From: Vandiemenella viatica
Lineage: Eukaryota > Arthropoda > Insecta > Orthoptera > Morabidae
Direction of reading: 5' to 3'
Assembly: GCA_031002005.1 (NCBI GenBank)
Contig: CM061919.1
Location: forward strand, 178,357,121-178,421,120
Length of the DNA stretch: 64,000 nucleotides
The position numbers and the translations under genes are program-made. Under the pieces are notes generated by a model, which saw only the letters and a program-made list of their open reading frames with translations, did no database searches and had not been told where the DNA came from. This document shows, piece by piece, positions 24,336 through 35,740 of the stretch. Positions within the stretch are counted from its first letter, which is position 1. Each line of letters starts with the position of its first letter.

Positions 24336-24556
24336 CCGAATAAAATAATAATAATTCCGTGTGGTCGTAATGACCTGGAAATAGGGTTTTTACTGGCTGC
24401 GCATTCCGCCCCTATCGTAGCCGCCTTAACCTAATCCGACAATCCTACCAGGTACGGGGGACCTACAGTTTAACGTGGAATCCGAACCATGGAAGCGTGT
24501 CAGAGGTGAAGCCCGGGTTAAGCGCCTTTGAAAATCCCCGCCGAGACAGGGCCCCG
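24336..24556 (-). mobile_element. SINE2 copy, 5'-truncated
   Basis: Matches the copy at 28258-28805: tail AATAATAATAATTCCGTGTG, then GTAGCCGCCTTAACCTAATC, TACGGGGGACCTACAG, TGGAATCCGAACCATGGAAG and AAAATCCCCGCCGAGACAGG. In the sense direction (minus strand) the tRNA-like head is missing and the element ends in an (ATT)n tail. Confidence 0.75.
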
Positions 24557-25112
24557 ATAAAATGAAGTTATTTGGATTCTAATATGAATAAAAAAAATTA
24601 TTCTGATGGTTGCTAGTTGTTACAAATGACGATAAGCGCAATTGAGTGCGCATAATTATATAAATATATACATATATCACAGTTTCATCTTGATTATCGT
24701 ATCTCGCAGATAAATATTCCTCTTCTTGTTTACTTGACAATTCAGTGAGCTAATACTACTGGAACCGTCCGATTCCGATTGCTTTTAGCCAACACCTACT
24801 CGGAAGACCGAATTGGCTGATTTAAAAAGTATCTATTTGGCCCTTCTTCTGTGCACATGCACGCACAACTGTTACTTTTCAGTCTCTCGACTCACAGACA
24901 ATGTTCAGCATTGCAACAATCGTGCTATCGGTACTTAAACTGTTCAAAATGATGCTTGCGATATAAAGGTAAAAGGAACGCCCGTAGAATATTGTGATGT
25001 GACAGTCTGTTTATTAAAATCTATAATTTCACCAACAGTATAGTAGGTTCTACAAAAGGTTTCTAGAACGAACAAGAAAGAACTCATAAAGGCTGTCAGA
25101 AACTTTGAGTAT

Positions 25113-25355
25113 GAATTTATTGGAGAATATGCGAAAATGTTTAAATTACGTGTGCAATGAAATAGTTCTTCCGCCAACCTATTTAGGTCGCAATGACCGG
25201 AGGAATAAGATTCGAGAAATAAGGTGCCTTTATGTATTCCTTCTTTCCTCGTGCTATTCGGGATTGGAATGCACAGGTTTAGGATTTGGTGCTTAGCACC
25301 CTCTGCCACCCACAATGTTTGTGATTTTCAGAGTATGGCTGTACATGTAGAAACT
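25113..25355 (+). mobile_element. LINE A 3' end, strongly 5'-truncated
   Basis: Encodes LLENMRKCLNYVCNEI, LPPTYLGRNDRRNKI and REIR, near-identical to the last 60 residues of the LINE A copy at 57190-57965. The 3' UTR motif GTGCTTAGCACCCTCTGCCA is shared too. A short deletion at the RTDTFM position shifts the frame. The end is close to GTACATGTAG, a decayed form of the (GATGTA)n tail. Confidence 0.88.
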
Positions 25356-25365
25356 GCTATTTTTC

Positions 25366-25587
25366 GCTTATGGCTTTACGCCTCAACGACTTCGAAGTCG
25401 TTAAGGGCGATAAAGAATCGGGGGCAAGAAACAGGAAGGAAGTTAGCAATAGCCGTCGCGGAATTCACCTGGAGTGATTTCGAGGAACCATGGAAAACCT
25501 AAATCTGGATGGCCGGACGGAGATTCGAACCCGCGGCCTCCCGAATGCGAGGTCAGAGCGTTATTGCTTGACCCCCACGGTCGGTGG
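25366..25587 (-). mobile_element. SINE1 copy next to LINE A 3' end
   Basis: From CGCTTATGGCTTTACGCC through GGAATTCACCTGGAGTGA, ACGGAGATTCGAACCCGC (B box in reverse) and GAATGCGAGGTCAGAGCG to CCCCCACGGTCGG. It begins about 10 bases after the LINE A tail. No target-site duplication found. Confidence 0.9.
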
Positions 25588-25914
25588 AACTTACGTAATT
25601 ACGTAAAATTTCCGTTCGGGCGTTTCTGAAGATGGGTTACTCTCTCGTGCTGTGATACAGATGTCCACCTGCGAGCTGACTCTTGCGGTGAACGGATGCC
25701 AGCCCGGTGGCTGACAAGTGATCTCCCTCGTCTGGTGCACACTAATTCACGCCCCGTGCGTGGGAAGCGACACGGTCCCCTCTCGCACGCTGCACGGCCA
25801 ACCGTAATGCGAATTTATTGGCCTACTGCAAAGGGGCTCCAGTAAACATTACATAGTCTCAAAGGCGACAAAACAGAAAACATTAATCAGGCTTGTGAGA
25901 GAGATAGTTGATTG

Positions 25915-26121
25915 TTACCGAGCGTCGTGGGTGAAAGGTAACGCTCTGTCCACGCATTCGGGAGGACGAGAGTTCGAATACACGTCCAGCCATCCACATT
26001 TGGGTTTTCCGTGGTTTCACTCCAGCCGAATGGCAGTGGCCGAATTCCTTTCCGTTCCTTGTCCCCAGTGTTTTCACGCCACAAATGACGCTGACGGGAC
26101 GTAAATCCAGAAGCATAAAAA
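25915..26121 (+). mobile_element. SINE1 copy with target-site duplication
   Basis: Head ACCGAGCGTCGTGGGTGAAA, B box GAGTTCGAATACACG, body CCATCCACATTTGGG with a short internal deletion before GAATGGCAGTGGCCGAATTC, and a tail ending GCATAAAAA. The 9-bp duplication AGTTGATTG flanks it at 25906-25914 and 26122-26130. Confidence 0.93.
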
Positions 26122-26130
26122 AGTTGATTG

Positions 26131-28257
26131 CTTAGTTCAATCATACTCAGCCTGGTACCACGAGAGAATTATTTGCTTTATTTTATAGTAATTAGATCTG
26201 CCCTGAGCAAAATAAAGTTCAAAATCACTGCTACCAACGACTGATGGTTTGCTAATAATTTTCACTGCTGTAAAAGTTAAGTCACTAATACAAAATGTTG
26301 GTTATTGCAGTTTTTCTGGCCCCACACACAATGATAAATATACTTTCACTGAATGCCGTTTATTCCCGTATCACAAGAGATTAATAAAACATAGACGGTT
26401 GTTCTGCTTCCACGATTGTAAAACTAATACAAATAACTCATCTACTGATCTAATCCAGTTATCGTTATAGGTATCTTTGCCTGACCGAATCGTACACCTT
26501 GTTATATCCAAATGTTCTGCTCCCCCACGTGCTGGGGAAATACATACGCCCAGATCTTTCCGCTACCGGCGTATCGAACTAGAATGTTTAAAACTACAAG
26601 CATTACAAAAACTAAACACTGGTCGTGGAGCCTTTGGTAGTGTACAATACTTTAAACATATTTATAATATGTTAATACCGTATAGCGGCCAAAATTTCCC
26701 TCGAAACGTCATTCATCCTTCGATATTCAACAAATTTCAATACGTAAACATCAAAACATTCAAATAGCAACACAGGATTTGAGAAGGCTTATCAGCTGTC
26801 AGGTCAGCCACATTGCTTAATCAATAAAGAGACTATCTATGATAGGGATTAAAATCCAGACGAAACCGTTGATTTCATGCAACCATTAATACCTGCTACG
26901 GTACGTCTAATACAGTCCACTTAGTCTAATCAGTGCTTGGCTGGAAATTGCTGGGGATGGATGTAAAAGGTACGGATCACTCCATCCCAGACTGGTTCTG
27001 AAGTTTTCAAAAGAACTACTTCATTTCATTAATCCCCTCTCCTTTCTCAACAAATTCGGATCCTTTCAGTTAATGCATATCAACGGTGGAGGGAGTAACG
27101 ATGAACTCGATTACTCGTTCGAAATTCAAATAAAGACGAACATTTATCGTTAAAGCCGAACACGAAAATCAACTCCCAACACAAAGGGAGTAACCTGGAC
27201 TACTGGAGTATCGTGCTCATTGCATTTCTTCCATACTATAGCTTGGTCTTCAGATGAGACCTCCGTCAGTACCTTTCTACTGGTGTAAGTGATTTATGCG
27301 GTTCAAATCGTTAAGATGCTCCTAAAAGCTGTCGGAGACTACAGGAAAAAGCTCTTTAGTGATATCCTCCAAATCGCTTCATGATAAGTTCCTGAAATAC
27401 TTCATTTGGAATCCCATGTGTCTGCAGGAGGGTATTCTTTAGTTTATTGACTGAAAATAAATGTGATGGTGCTTAAAAAGGAATACCGGGATTGCAGAAA
27501 GTGCGTATTGTCTTTGAGCTCTGTTATGAACACTGGGAATTGTTCATTCAAACAAAGGATACTTGACGAGAATTATTGAGTAAACCGGACTTCCGCAGAG
27601 ATCATTCACGTCACTGTATATGTGGAAAATATTGCATCATTATTGTAGACTGATCTCTCTTATACATGAAAACTAATCTCTGTGTTAATGTTTCGGTTAA
27701 TATCAGCGTTAACATTATTACTGCAGATACAGATATTTAAGGGGTCGTTTCCGTAGCATTTCGTAGTCCGCATCACGCAAGAACTACAGAACATATTAGG
27801 ACGTGATTTTTGAATTTGAAAGCTTGGGTTCTACCGGAAATTCTGGGGTTTTTTTTTATGACGGAGGATGGCGCAAAAATTGAAAATCTGTTCGTAAACT
27901 GTGCTGATAAGCACCGCAGATCACACTGTCTCAGAGACTAACACTCCTTTCGATACCTGAACCGGCAGGCACCAAAGATCGCACTACATCAACGATAAAA
28001 ACGCCACTCTTTAAATTTTGTCAATATTTTTGTTGACCGCTTAACTTCTGTTATTTAGTAATACGGCAATCGTGAAAGTAATTGATATTACTAAAATTAC
28101 TAAATTACTAACATCATCGTTTCTTATACGAGCGCCACTCTACCATATTGTGTTGTTTTTTCTTTATATCTGCGATATTTAATGTCCAGCCGGGCTAAGC
28201 TTCAAGTAAATCCTAGTTATTTAACTAAATTTTTAAATAGCAGTACAAAAATATCCG
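26131..28257. other. No recognised gene
   Basis: A motif like GGCACCAAAGATCGCACTAC at about 27968-27988 matches the short repeats at 11826-11915. The 96-aa plus frame at 26477-26767 has no recognisable motif. Confidence 0.45.
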
Positions 28258-28805
28258 TTATAATAATAATTCCGTGTGGTCGTAATAACCTGGCTTCGAT
28301 GGGCAGCGCATTCCACCCTTGACGCAGCCGCCTTAACCTAACCCGGTAATCGTACCGGGTACAGTGGACCTAGATTTAAGTGGAATCCAAACCACGGAAG
28401 CGTTCTGACGTACTTCACATTACACAGCAATCTACGCCAGAGGTGAGGACCGAGTGAGGTGGGTGAACGGTTAACGTTCTGGCCTCGCATTCGGGACGAC
28501 GCCGGTTCGACTCCACGTCCGGGTATCCAGATTTCGGTTTTAGATGGTTTCCCTAAAATCACTCCAGGCAAATGCCGGGATGCGTCCTTTAAAAGGCCAT
28601 GGCCGAATTCCTTCCCGTTCCTCACCTCCCGTCCTGTCCCGCCTCTAATGACTTCGACGTCGACGAGGCGCAAAACCCTAAGGGAAAAAAAACAGAGGTG
28701 AGGGTCGCTATAAGGGCCTATGAAAATTCACACTGAGACAAGTATTCGAACCGGAAACGTTTCGATCCCCAACCTTAACCACTGATTCATTAGATCGTTC
28801 TTTCA
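28258..28805 (-). mobile_element. SINE2 copy, full length, interrupted by a SINE1
   Basis: The sense direction is the minus strand. At its start (28805 downwards) lies a tRNA-like head: TGAATCAGTGGTTAAGG (A-box region) and GGTTCGAATACTTG (B-box region; read in reverse at 28744-28757). A unique body follows, and an (ATT)n tail lies at 28258-28270. Subtracting the inserted SINE1 and one copy of its duplication leaves about 290 bp. The 3' half matches 24336-24556 and 7285-7610. A tRNA-derived SINE with an ATT-type tail is the simplest reading. Confidence 0.75.
28449..28692 (+). mobile_element. SINE1 copy inside SINE2, with target-site duplication
   Basis: Head ACCGAGTGAGGTGGGTGAAC, B box CGGTTCGACTCCACG, body GGGTATCCAGATTTCGG, AATCACTCCAGGCAAATGCC, end CTAATGACTTCGACGTCGAC and an A8 tail. 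A perfect 11-bp duplication CAGAGGTGAGG lies at 28438-28448 and 28693-28703, so SINE1 moved after SINE2 was in place. Confidence 0.96.
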
Positions 28806-29072
28806 ATAACAGTTTAATCACAGTTCAAAAGGTGATGTTAACGGGTAAATAGGAACTTTCATGTTGGTAGATTTACATCATCCCAGTTAACTATCTCTTA
28901 CTGCTAGGAGTCATTTTATAAATTCGTCAAATAAAACGTTCTCATTTTGTTATCATTATATTCTGTGAACTACACCTATTATTCGTCGATTCGGGTATTA
29001 TACTTCGGTTTGGCACTTTCTTTCTCCTGTGTTCACAGCGGTCAACATCACTAACTAACAACTACTGTACTT

Positions 29073-29313
29073 TTTTTTTTTAATGGCTTTCGGCGACTAA
29101 GCCATTCAGCCAGCTCAATGTGTTTATATCTCTTCATGTGAATTTTTTAGTTTCTCCAGTGCGTTTATGCATCCTATGTATAGACACCATAGGACGGACA
29201 GGACATTCACAAAGACACACAACACTTAACATCCATGCCCACGGACGGATTCAAACCGGCGACCTTCGGCACGTGGAGCTAGCACTCTAGCCCCTACGCT
29301 ACCGAGGCCGGCC
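29073..29313 (-). mobile_element. SINE4, a third tRNA-derived SINE family
   Basis: Read on the minus strand: GGCCTCGGTAGCGTAGGGGC (A-box region), GTCGCCGGTTTGAATCCG (B box), a body with GTGTTGTGTGTCTTTGTGAA, and an A tail (T run from 29071). The duplication ACTACTGTACTT at 29061-29072 and 29314-29325 fixes the ends, with ambiguity inside the T run. The body shares nothing with SINE1 or SINE2. Confidence 0.9.
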
Positions 29314-29329
29314 ACTACTGTACTTGAAA

Positions 29330-30050
29330 TATCATCTGGAAAGTGCAACATTCAACCTCGTGGCGTCTCATTTGCTCCGTTTATCAAACTCAACATCGCT
29401 CGAAATCTGTCCTTATGTTGCTTTCACCTTGAGTTATAAAACGTTTTCTGACACCTTTCAAGCCTAACCGCGGGCCTCTTTAGGCCGTCCAATCGTTTAC
29501 GAGTCCCATTTGCTGGCGCGGCCATGCAAACGACAGCGGGGCAGTTGCGATGCTATCGCTCCTATTCGGTCCACACGGCCGTTTTATCCCGTAATACACG
29601 TCATATCGCAACATCACGATAGCATATCATTAGAGAGCGACATTTCCGTCGATACCTTCCAAATTTGTTATCTAACCGGACAGCAAAAATGTTTTTATTG
29701 TTATTTTCATCGAGTTCGCAATACAGTGTACGTTTGTACCGTATATCGTTTATATCCGTGTGCACGAGTTATAAAATGAAAACATCGATCAGGATCATTT
29801 TCCTATGAATGGTCGTAACATTTATATATGAATAACTGATTGTTGCCTGTGCCTCATAAACTCCACATTTCGCAACAAAAAATACACTTATGACACACAG
29901 AACATAGTTACATATTTCGCAGACTTCACTTCCTCTATTAGTACACAATACGACCTGACAGTGGGTACAGAATGCTTGGCTTCAGCAAGAGCATGCGCCC
30001 CTAAAATCAAAACCCCAAAGTTGACCATGACGAGTAACATTCCTCTAACG
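29330..30050. other. No recognised feature
   Basis: An 89-aa plus frame at 29510-29779 crosses a CpG-richer patch; it shows no known motif and has no partner exon signals that I trust. Confidence 0.4.
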
Positions 30051-30061
30051 TAGCCGACTCC

Positions 30062-30269
30062 TTTGTTGTTGCTTTACGCCTCGTTGACAGCTAAGGTCAT
30101 TAGAGGCGGGAAGGGACTGGGGACAAGGAACGGGAAGGAATTCTGCCAGGTGCTTTTTGAGGGAAGCAATCAGGCATTCGTTTGGAGTTATTTGAGCAAA
30201 CCATGTAAAATCCAAATCCGGATGTCCGGACGGGGATTCGAAGCCGCGTCCTCCTGAATTAGAGGCCAG
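30062..30269 (-). mobile_element. SINE1 copy, 5'-truncated, with perfect target-site duplication
   Basis: Reverse-oriented from GTTGCTTTACGCCTCG to TTAGAGGCCAG. The A-box part of the head is missing, while the B box in reverse remains (GGGGATTCGAAGCCG). The 11-bp duplication AGCCGACTCCT is perfect at 30051-30061 and 30270-30280, so the 5' truncation happened during insertion. Confidence 0.94.
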
Positions 30270-30298
30270 AGCCGACTCCTAATATTGGGAAAAGGGGG

Positions 30299-30520
30299 TA
30301 CCGATCGTGGTGGATGAGCGTAACGCTCTGGCCTCGGATTTGGGAGGAAGCCGGTTCAAATCCCCGTTCGGGCATCCAGATTCGTGTTTTCCATGGTTTC
30401 GCCAAATCACTCAAAACGAATGCCGGGATGCTTCCTTCAAAAGGCCATGGCCGAATTCCTTCCGTTCCTTACCCCAATCCTTTCCCGCCTAACGAGGCAT
30501 AAAACCATAATCAAAAAAAG
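30299..30520 (+). mobile_element. SINE1 copy
   Basis: Head ACCGATCGTGGTGGATGAGC, B box CGGTTCAAATCCCCG, body GGGCATCCAGATTCGTG, CGAATGCCGGGATGCTTCC, AAAGGCCATGGCCGAATTCC, end AACGAGGCATAAAACCATAA and an A-rich tail. It lies head-to-head with the copy at 30062-30269, 29 bp apart. Confidence 0.92.
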
Positions 30521-32255
30521 GAAAGCAAAATAAAAGAAAGAAAAAGAAAAGGTGATGTAGAAGATGAGATGATTGTTTCCTTTGTTGTCAGCACTCACTG
30601 TGGCTGCGGCTTTGAGGGTGGCATGGAAACATAAGACGAGAGAAATTAGTGACAAAGCCACAGAATAGCTGGTAATTGTTAGGGCACTAATGACATCGAC
30701 GTTGACGCACTCTAAAGCAACAACAACAACAACGATAACAGATTTATTTCACAAACAGATCGTGCCTTATTGATACATTTAGACTGTTTCATTGATTACT
30801 AGCTTGGCCCTCATACAGATAGGTGCATGGATTAATGCGTTCACACCTATTTAGAGCAAACATTATCTGGAAGAAGGGAAAAAAAACCAAATATAAGAAG
30901 TTTCATTTTTTAGCTACTTTCTTGTTTCCGGTGTTCCTACTGCTGTCAGAAAGTTATGATTTTCATTTTCTGTATATTTTAAGTTAAAGCCATTTATAAA
31001 AATTTAGAAATTAACTGATCGTATTAATACATTTTAGTAGCAGGCGATTTTCATAACAAGATCACATCAGTTGAAACCAATGTCGTATTTAAGTCATAAA
31101 AATCAATTTGCGAAAACAACAAAAGCGGCCAATGGTGACATCCTGCAAGTACACAATACCTCGATACCTGATGACGGCGCATTGGCAAAGGTACGGGCCA
31201 AGCGAATTTGCAAAATGGTCCCCGCTTGTGTCAACCTTTGGTCGCTTCAATTAAATTCTGTTTGCCACTGCGGGGGCACTTGCTGGTAAATTATACTTGG
31301 TAAGGGAAACATGGAACAGCGTTTGCTAATTACATGTAGCGCTTCGCCGGCAGAATTAAAGAGTAAGCGATGCTGGAACAGATAATTTCAGAAGTGACTC
31401 AGATTACTTTAAATACATCCTGTTAAAAACTGTGCTCGCACTGGTATCAGTATTTATAATGTCTGAAAACGAAAGAAAAAAAAAGTGAAGAACCGGTGTT
31501 GGCGATTTCCCTCCGTTTTTCATAGTCAAACTAGCTGCTGATTTATTATTTCATTGGAGTATTGGCTCACCCCACGTAACAATTAATTCAGTTCATAGCA
31601 GTAAATTTTGTTTTATATGAGTGAGCGGTTTTAGGAACAGAACGTCGCTATGTTTTATAATCTGTCCTTAATCCTACTTCGCCTGATAACAATTAAAAAT
31701 TTTTTTTATTTTTCAGAAAAATGGCAGTACAAAATGGAGTGAACGTAAACGTAAAATTCTTCTGTAACCACGTCAACGAATAGTCAAAATTTTATGTTCA
31801 GATGACAGAAACATATATGAATAACTGAAAATAATATAACCTTCCAGTAATTTCGTCTACATCGGGTTCCTATCCCGACGAGGTGTCACTAGAATTCAGG
31901 GAGTCCAGCTTGCTTTTAAAGACTTTGGTTCGTTCCCCGCCAGTTTTTTTGCTGCTATCGCATCTATATCTTAGATAGCGATGGCGTAAGTTGAATCTCT
32001 GTCCTGTGATAACCGCTTTGTGAATGAGACAATCACACTAACATGTAAACTCACATATAAATATTCCTATTTCGCCCATGACCATACAAGTTTCGTTATA
32101 TCATTATTAATAATTTAATAACAGTTTCTGTGAATTATGCACCGAATCAACAGTTTTATCATTGATTCATCTTTATAGCACTCTATACTGCCCTAACAGA
32201 GTCTGATCTTAAAAATTGTAACTGTATTAAATCTATTCTGAGAATTTTTTTTTCG
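30521..32255. other. No recognised feature
   Basis: AT-rich, without motif-bearing frames. Short CAA and AAAG runs occur at 30515-30550 and 30718-30732. Confidence 0.5.
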
Positions 32256-32258
32256 ATT

Positions 32259-32460
32259 CCTCAAAACCACAGGTCATTAGAGACTGGAGATGATGGGCAG
32301 GCAAGGAACGGGAAAGTACTCGGCCATGACTTTCTGAAGGAACGATCCCGGCATTCGGGAAAAGATGGAAACCTTAAATGTGGATGATCAGGCGAGGATT
32401 TGAACACGCATCCACGTGAATGCGAGGCCAGAGTGATACCACTCACCCATCACGTTTTGG
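32259..32460 (-). mobile_element. SINE1 copy, diverged
   Basis: Reverse-oriented: CACAGGTCATTAGAGAC, CAAGGAACGGGAAAG, ACTCGGCCATGAC, GGAACGATCCCGGCATTC, GGATTTGAACACGC (B box in reverse), GAATGCGAGGCCAGAGTG and CACTCACCCATCACG. A stretch of the body after GGCATTC is deleted. Confidence 0.85.
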
Positions 32461-33390
32461 GGGAGACGTATGTTGCAAAGATTCGCTAATTTTGTAGGAA
32501 ATTGGAAATCCGTATCACTATGTAATCCTCGTGCATAATTTACCTAATGATTTTCATTTCATTCAAATGGTTATCTACACACTACCAGTGCACCAGTAGA
32601 TAGCGAGTGCCTATATCCACCCGCAGTACGTTTGAAAAATTACGTGAAGTTGCACGGTCTGTAAAATCAGTAAAAGCTGCTTGGTGGATTACAAACAAGT
32701 GTCAGGAAGCAGTTCGAGTTTGTAGTGGAACCCAGGTGAATGTAAGCTAAAGGATGTGCAAATATCTATTCGTAGCGAAATATGGTGTAAATATAATGTT
32801 TCGCTGGTAGGGTACAACATTCAATCGGTGAAAAGTATCATTTCAAAACATAATTTTTATCGAAAGGTTGAAATTTTGGAGGTTTACTACTCGCTTGGAC
32901 GAGCTAACATATTAAATTACTCCACAGTTTCTGGAAAATTCTCGTGCATTCGACAATGTCGGTTGGTATACCATTTGCAGCGAGTCTCACAGAAAACATT
33001 ACTTTGAAGCAGGGTGCGCACTTTGTTCTAGAGTACAACACAGAACCAACCAACCCAGACTATGGGAGAAAGAATTCCGCGTATACGCGAGGTAGAAACC
33101 AAGGCAGACCCCTATGCATCCAACAGCAAGCATAACGTATTCTTGGATTTTTTTTTTTTTTTTTTTTTTTGCTGGCAGTTACACCACTCAGCTTTCTTGC
33201 ATCATAGATAATTTATCGTCCCTTAAAGAAAGCTTTATGTGCTAACGTTGTTTTTTGCCTAATACTTTATAATAAAGTAATTTTCGCAGGGTCGCCGCCC
33301 GACGAAGATGTTAAAAGATAAGTTTTCTATGGCGTTCTGTGCTGTCATTTAAGTTCTCGGGCGTTGATGAAGTTATATAGCTACGCGGTA
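32461..33390. other. No recognised gene; T run at about 33150-33171
   Basis: No frame with a known motif. The T run (about 22 bases) has no SINE body on its right side that I can recognise. Confidence 0.45.
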
Positions 33391-33394
33391 CTCC

Positions 33395-34935
33395 TAGGGA
33401 TGGGCAAATATAAAAATATTATATTGATAAATAACTTATTGATATTTATAAACAGTAACGATAAGTAGCGAGGAAAAAATATCGAAATGTCGATACATCG
33501 ATTTTTTTACCTAAAGCCAGTAATTATCTAAAAATATTATCAAAATGTATCAAATATTTAAGATAATTAGTAAATTAATAACCCATGTAGAAATTACAAA
33601 AAGTTTTATTAATTTATTTATACAATCAATCAAACCACTATTTGTCTGATATAGACATCAATAGAACTCTCTGTTTTAAATATTCCCCGACAATCTACTC
33701 CTATTATCTGGTTAACGCCAAGTAAGCTGCAGAAGCCACTCTTTCGGACGACACAGAAGAAGCATGGCATGTCAGGTATTCAGCGCGATTTCCGAAAACA
33801 CCGAAGTGTTGGCAATTCATTCAAAACTTTACTGGTTCTAATTTCCTATCAACTAGTGGTTAAGCTTATTAGGGAAAGAGCCGATGTTTGGAATCTCTTG
33901 CGTAATACTAGTGCCAAGATAATATTAGTTTCTCATTTGAGGACCAAATAGAAGTTTTTTTGGCAATATCTTGTACTGCTGGTGCAGATCTTACTTCTGG
34001 AGAACGTTGTCCTCGTCTTATTTGTTCTAATAGAATATCATTACTTATTTTGGATATAGCATTTGACTCTCGAATTACGCTTGAACCGACGGTCGTATTC
34101 AGTAGCAGCTGCAAGAAATGTATTTCTTTATACAGAATTTAGACTCTCGAATTCATTGCCGTAAATCCTCTTCGGTGAATCCTAAAGTAATCGAAGGAGT
34201 TGCTTGTTCCGTTACTTGTTGAATCAATCGAAATTGTAATAGGAATGGCTGAGCTAACAGCACATAATTTGTATCACTAACCTCTTCAGGGCTTCTTTGA
34301 AAGGGCCAAGATGGCAAACAAGGTCTCGTATTACACAAATATTAAGCCTGAAAGCTGTTAGCGTTCTCGCCTCGCATTCGGGAGTACGGCGGTTCGAATC
34401 CCCGTCCGGGCATCCAGATTTGGGTTTTCCATGGTTTCCCAAATCACTCCAGGCAAATGCCGGGATACTTCCTTCAAAAGGCCATGGCCGAATTCCTTCC
34501 CATTCCTAGCCCCCATCCTTGCCCCCCATTCTTTCCCGTCTCTAAAGACCTCGCTGTTGAGAGACGTAAAGCAGTTAAAAAAAATGAAAGCTGTAGTTAT
34601 ATAGGGCGTATTTCTATTTGATTGATTTTTGTAGATTAGACTTTAACTGCAAGTGCTGACAGTTGAAAAATCGTTGTAGTAGGAGTTGCATCTTGTGCTG
34701 ACAGCTAGTCTCAAAGTATACAGATGCTTCATTGTTCATATTTTAAAAGGTCCACAGTATTCAAACTGGATACAGAATTGCGGTAATACAAAAAAATATC
34801 GAAACTGTGCTAAAATTGATACTTAAAAAAAATAGATTTTTGATATATCTAAAATAAAAATATCGGCGATAAATATCGATTATTTTAAGAAAAATATCGA
34901 TGTTTTGAAACATCGATATATTTTGCCTAAGCCTA
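33395..34935. mobile_element. hAT-like DNA transposon remnant, copy 1
   Basis: The left end reads TAGGGATGGGCAAATATAAA. The right end, in reverse, reads TAGGCTTAGGCAAAATATAT, giving an imperfect terminal inverted repeat of the hAT type. The flanking 8-mers GGTACTCC (33387) and GCTCCTCC (34936) agree at 6 of 8 positions, as for an old 8-bp duplication. Subterminal regions are packed with ATATCGAT-type motifs. The same termini and interior pieces (TTTCGGACGACACAGAAGAAGC, shortened here as the CGACACAGAAGAAGC block) recur at 59701-60486. A 68-aa minus frame at 33908-34114 (RESNAISKISNDILLEQIRR) could be a transposase remnant, but I cannot prove it. SINE1 at 34359 is inserted in it. Confidence 0.7.
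34359..34584 (+). mobile_element. SINE1 copy inside the hAT-like element
   Basis: 5'-truncated within the A-box region: starts TAGCGTTCTCGCCTCGC. B box GCGGTTCGAATCCCCG; body GGGCATCCAGATTTGGG, AATCACTCCAGGCAAATGCC, AAAAGGCCATGGCCGAATTC; end CGTAAAGCAGTTAAAAAAAA. The perfect 10-bp duplication TGAAAGCTGT is at 34349-34358 and 34585-34594. This dates the SINE1 insertion after the DNA transposon. Confidence 0.95.
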
Positions 34936-35067
34936 GCTCCTCCTCTCCACCTAGCTCCGTCGTTCGTGCCGGCTGAGAATATTGCGCCAGTCACGTGGGA
35001 CTAGCTGGATATGGCTGACTATCGCGCTTGCTGCAATTTTTCTCATCGTAAAATGCCGGTAGTGGAT

Positions 35068-35740
35068 GGATGACCTAAACATCAACCACATTCAACACGG
35101 CCTCCACCAACTTGAGAAGTGGTGTCGCTTCAATAAAGTGAAAATCAACCTATCCAAGTGCGCAGCAATATAGTTTACCAGAAAGAGACCAATAATAGAC
35201 AAAAACAATTATCATCATGGGGCAAGAAACAGAACGGTCATCTGGAACTAATACCTTGGAGTCACCATTGATAAAAAGCTTCTCTTTAGGTAACACATTC
35301 TAGACAGGAGAAAACAGGGCACCGCTATACTCAAAAATGTTTTTCCAGTCCTGTATAACTCCGAACTAGCCACAGAAACAAAGCTTAGGATCTACAAAAC
35401 AGTAATACTCCCCTTTATACTATACGGATTCCAGGTGTGGGGAACAGCAGCAAAATCCAACACAGACCTTCACCAGCGACTAGAGAACAGATACCTACGA
35501 GCAGTCCTAATACTAAGAGCACCTAGATTCATACCAAATGACTTTCTTCACGACACAGCGGACATCAACCAACAACATGTAGAAATTTTCAAACAAACAG
35601 AAAAATTTTATGACAGGATAGATAAATTCAGGCAAACTGACGAATGGCTCCATAAACTTGGCACAACAATGCCATGGTACTGGCAAGCCTATAAAATTAC
35701 ACTAGGTATTATATATCAGGCAGAAGGGAACTGATATGAT
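35068..35740 (+). mobile_element. LINE C fragment, Jockey-type RT C-terminal part
   Basis: Starts at DDLNINHIQHGLHQLEKWC, continues KVKINLSKCAAI, then a YLGVTIDKKL block, then the 99-aa open frame 35435-35734 with LYGFQVWGTAAKSN and YLRAVLILRAPRFIPN. This is the usual order after the RT catalytic core in Jockey-like elements (W...W....N..K, YLGV.ID, YG..VWG.A). The catalytic YADD is not in the copy, since it is 5'-truncated just before the preceding strand. Stops at AAI* and frame shifts show that it is dead. Confidence 0.85.
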
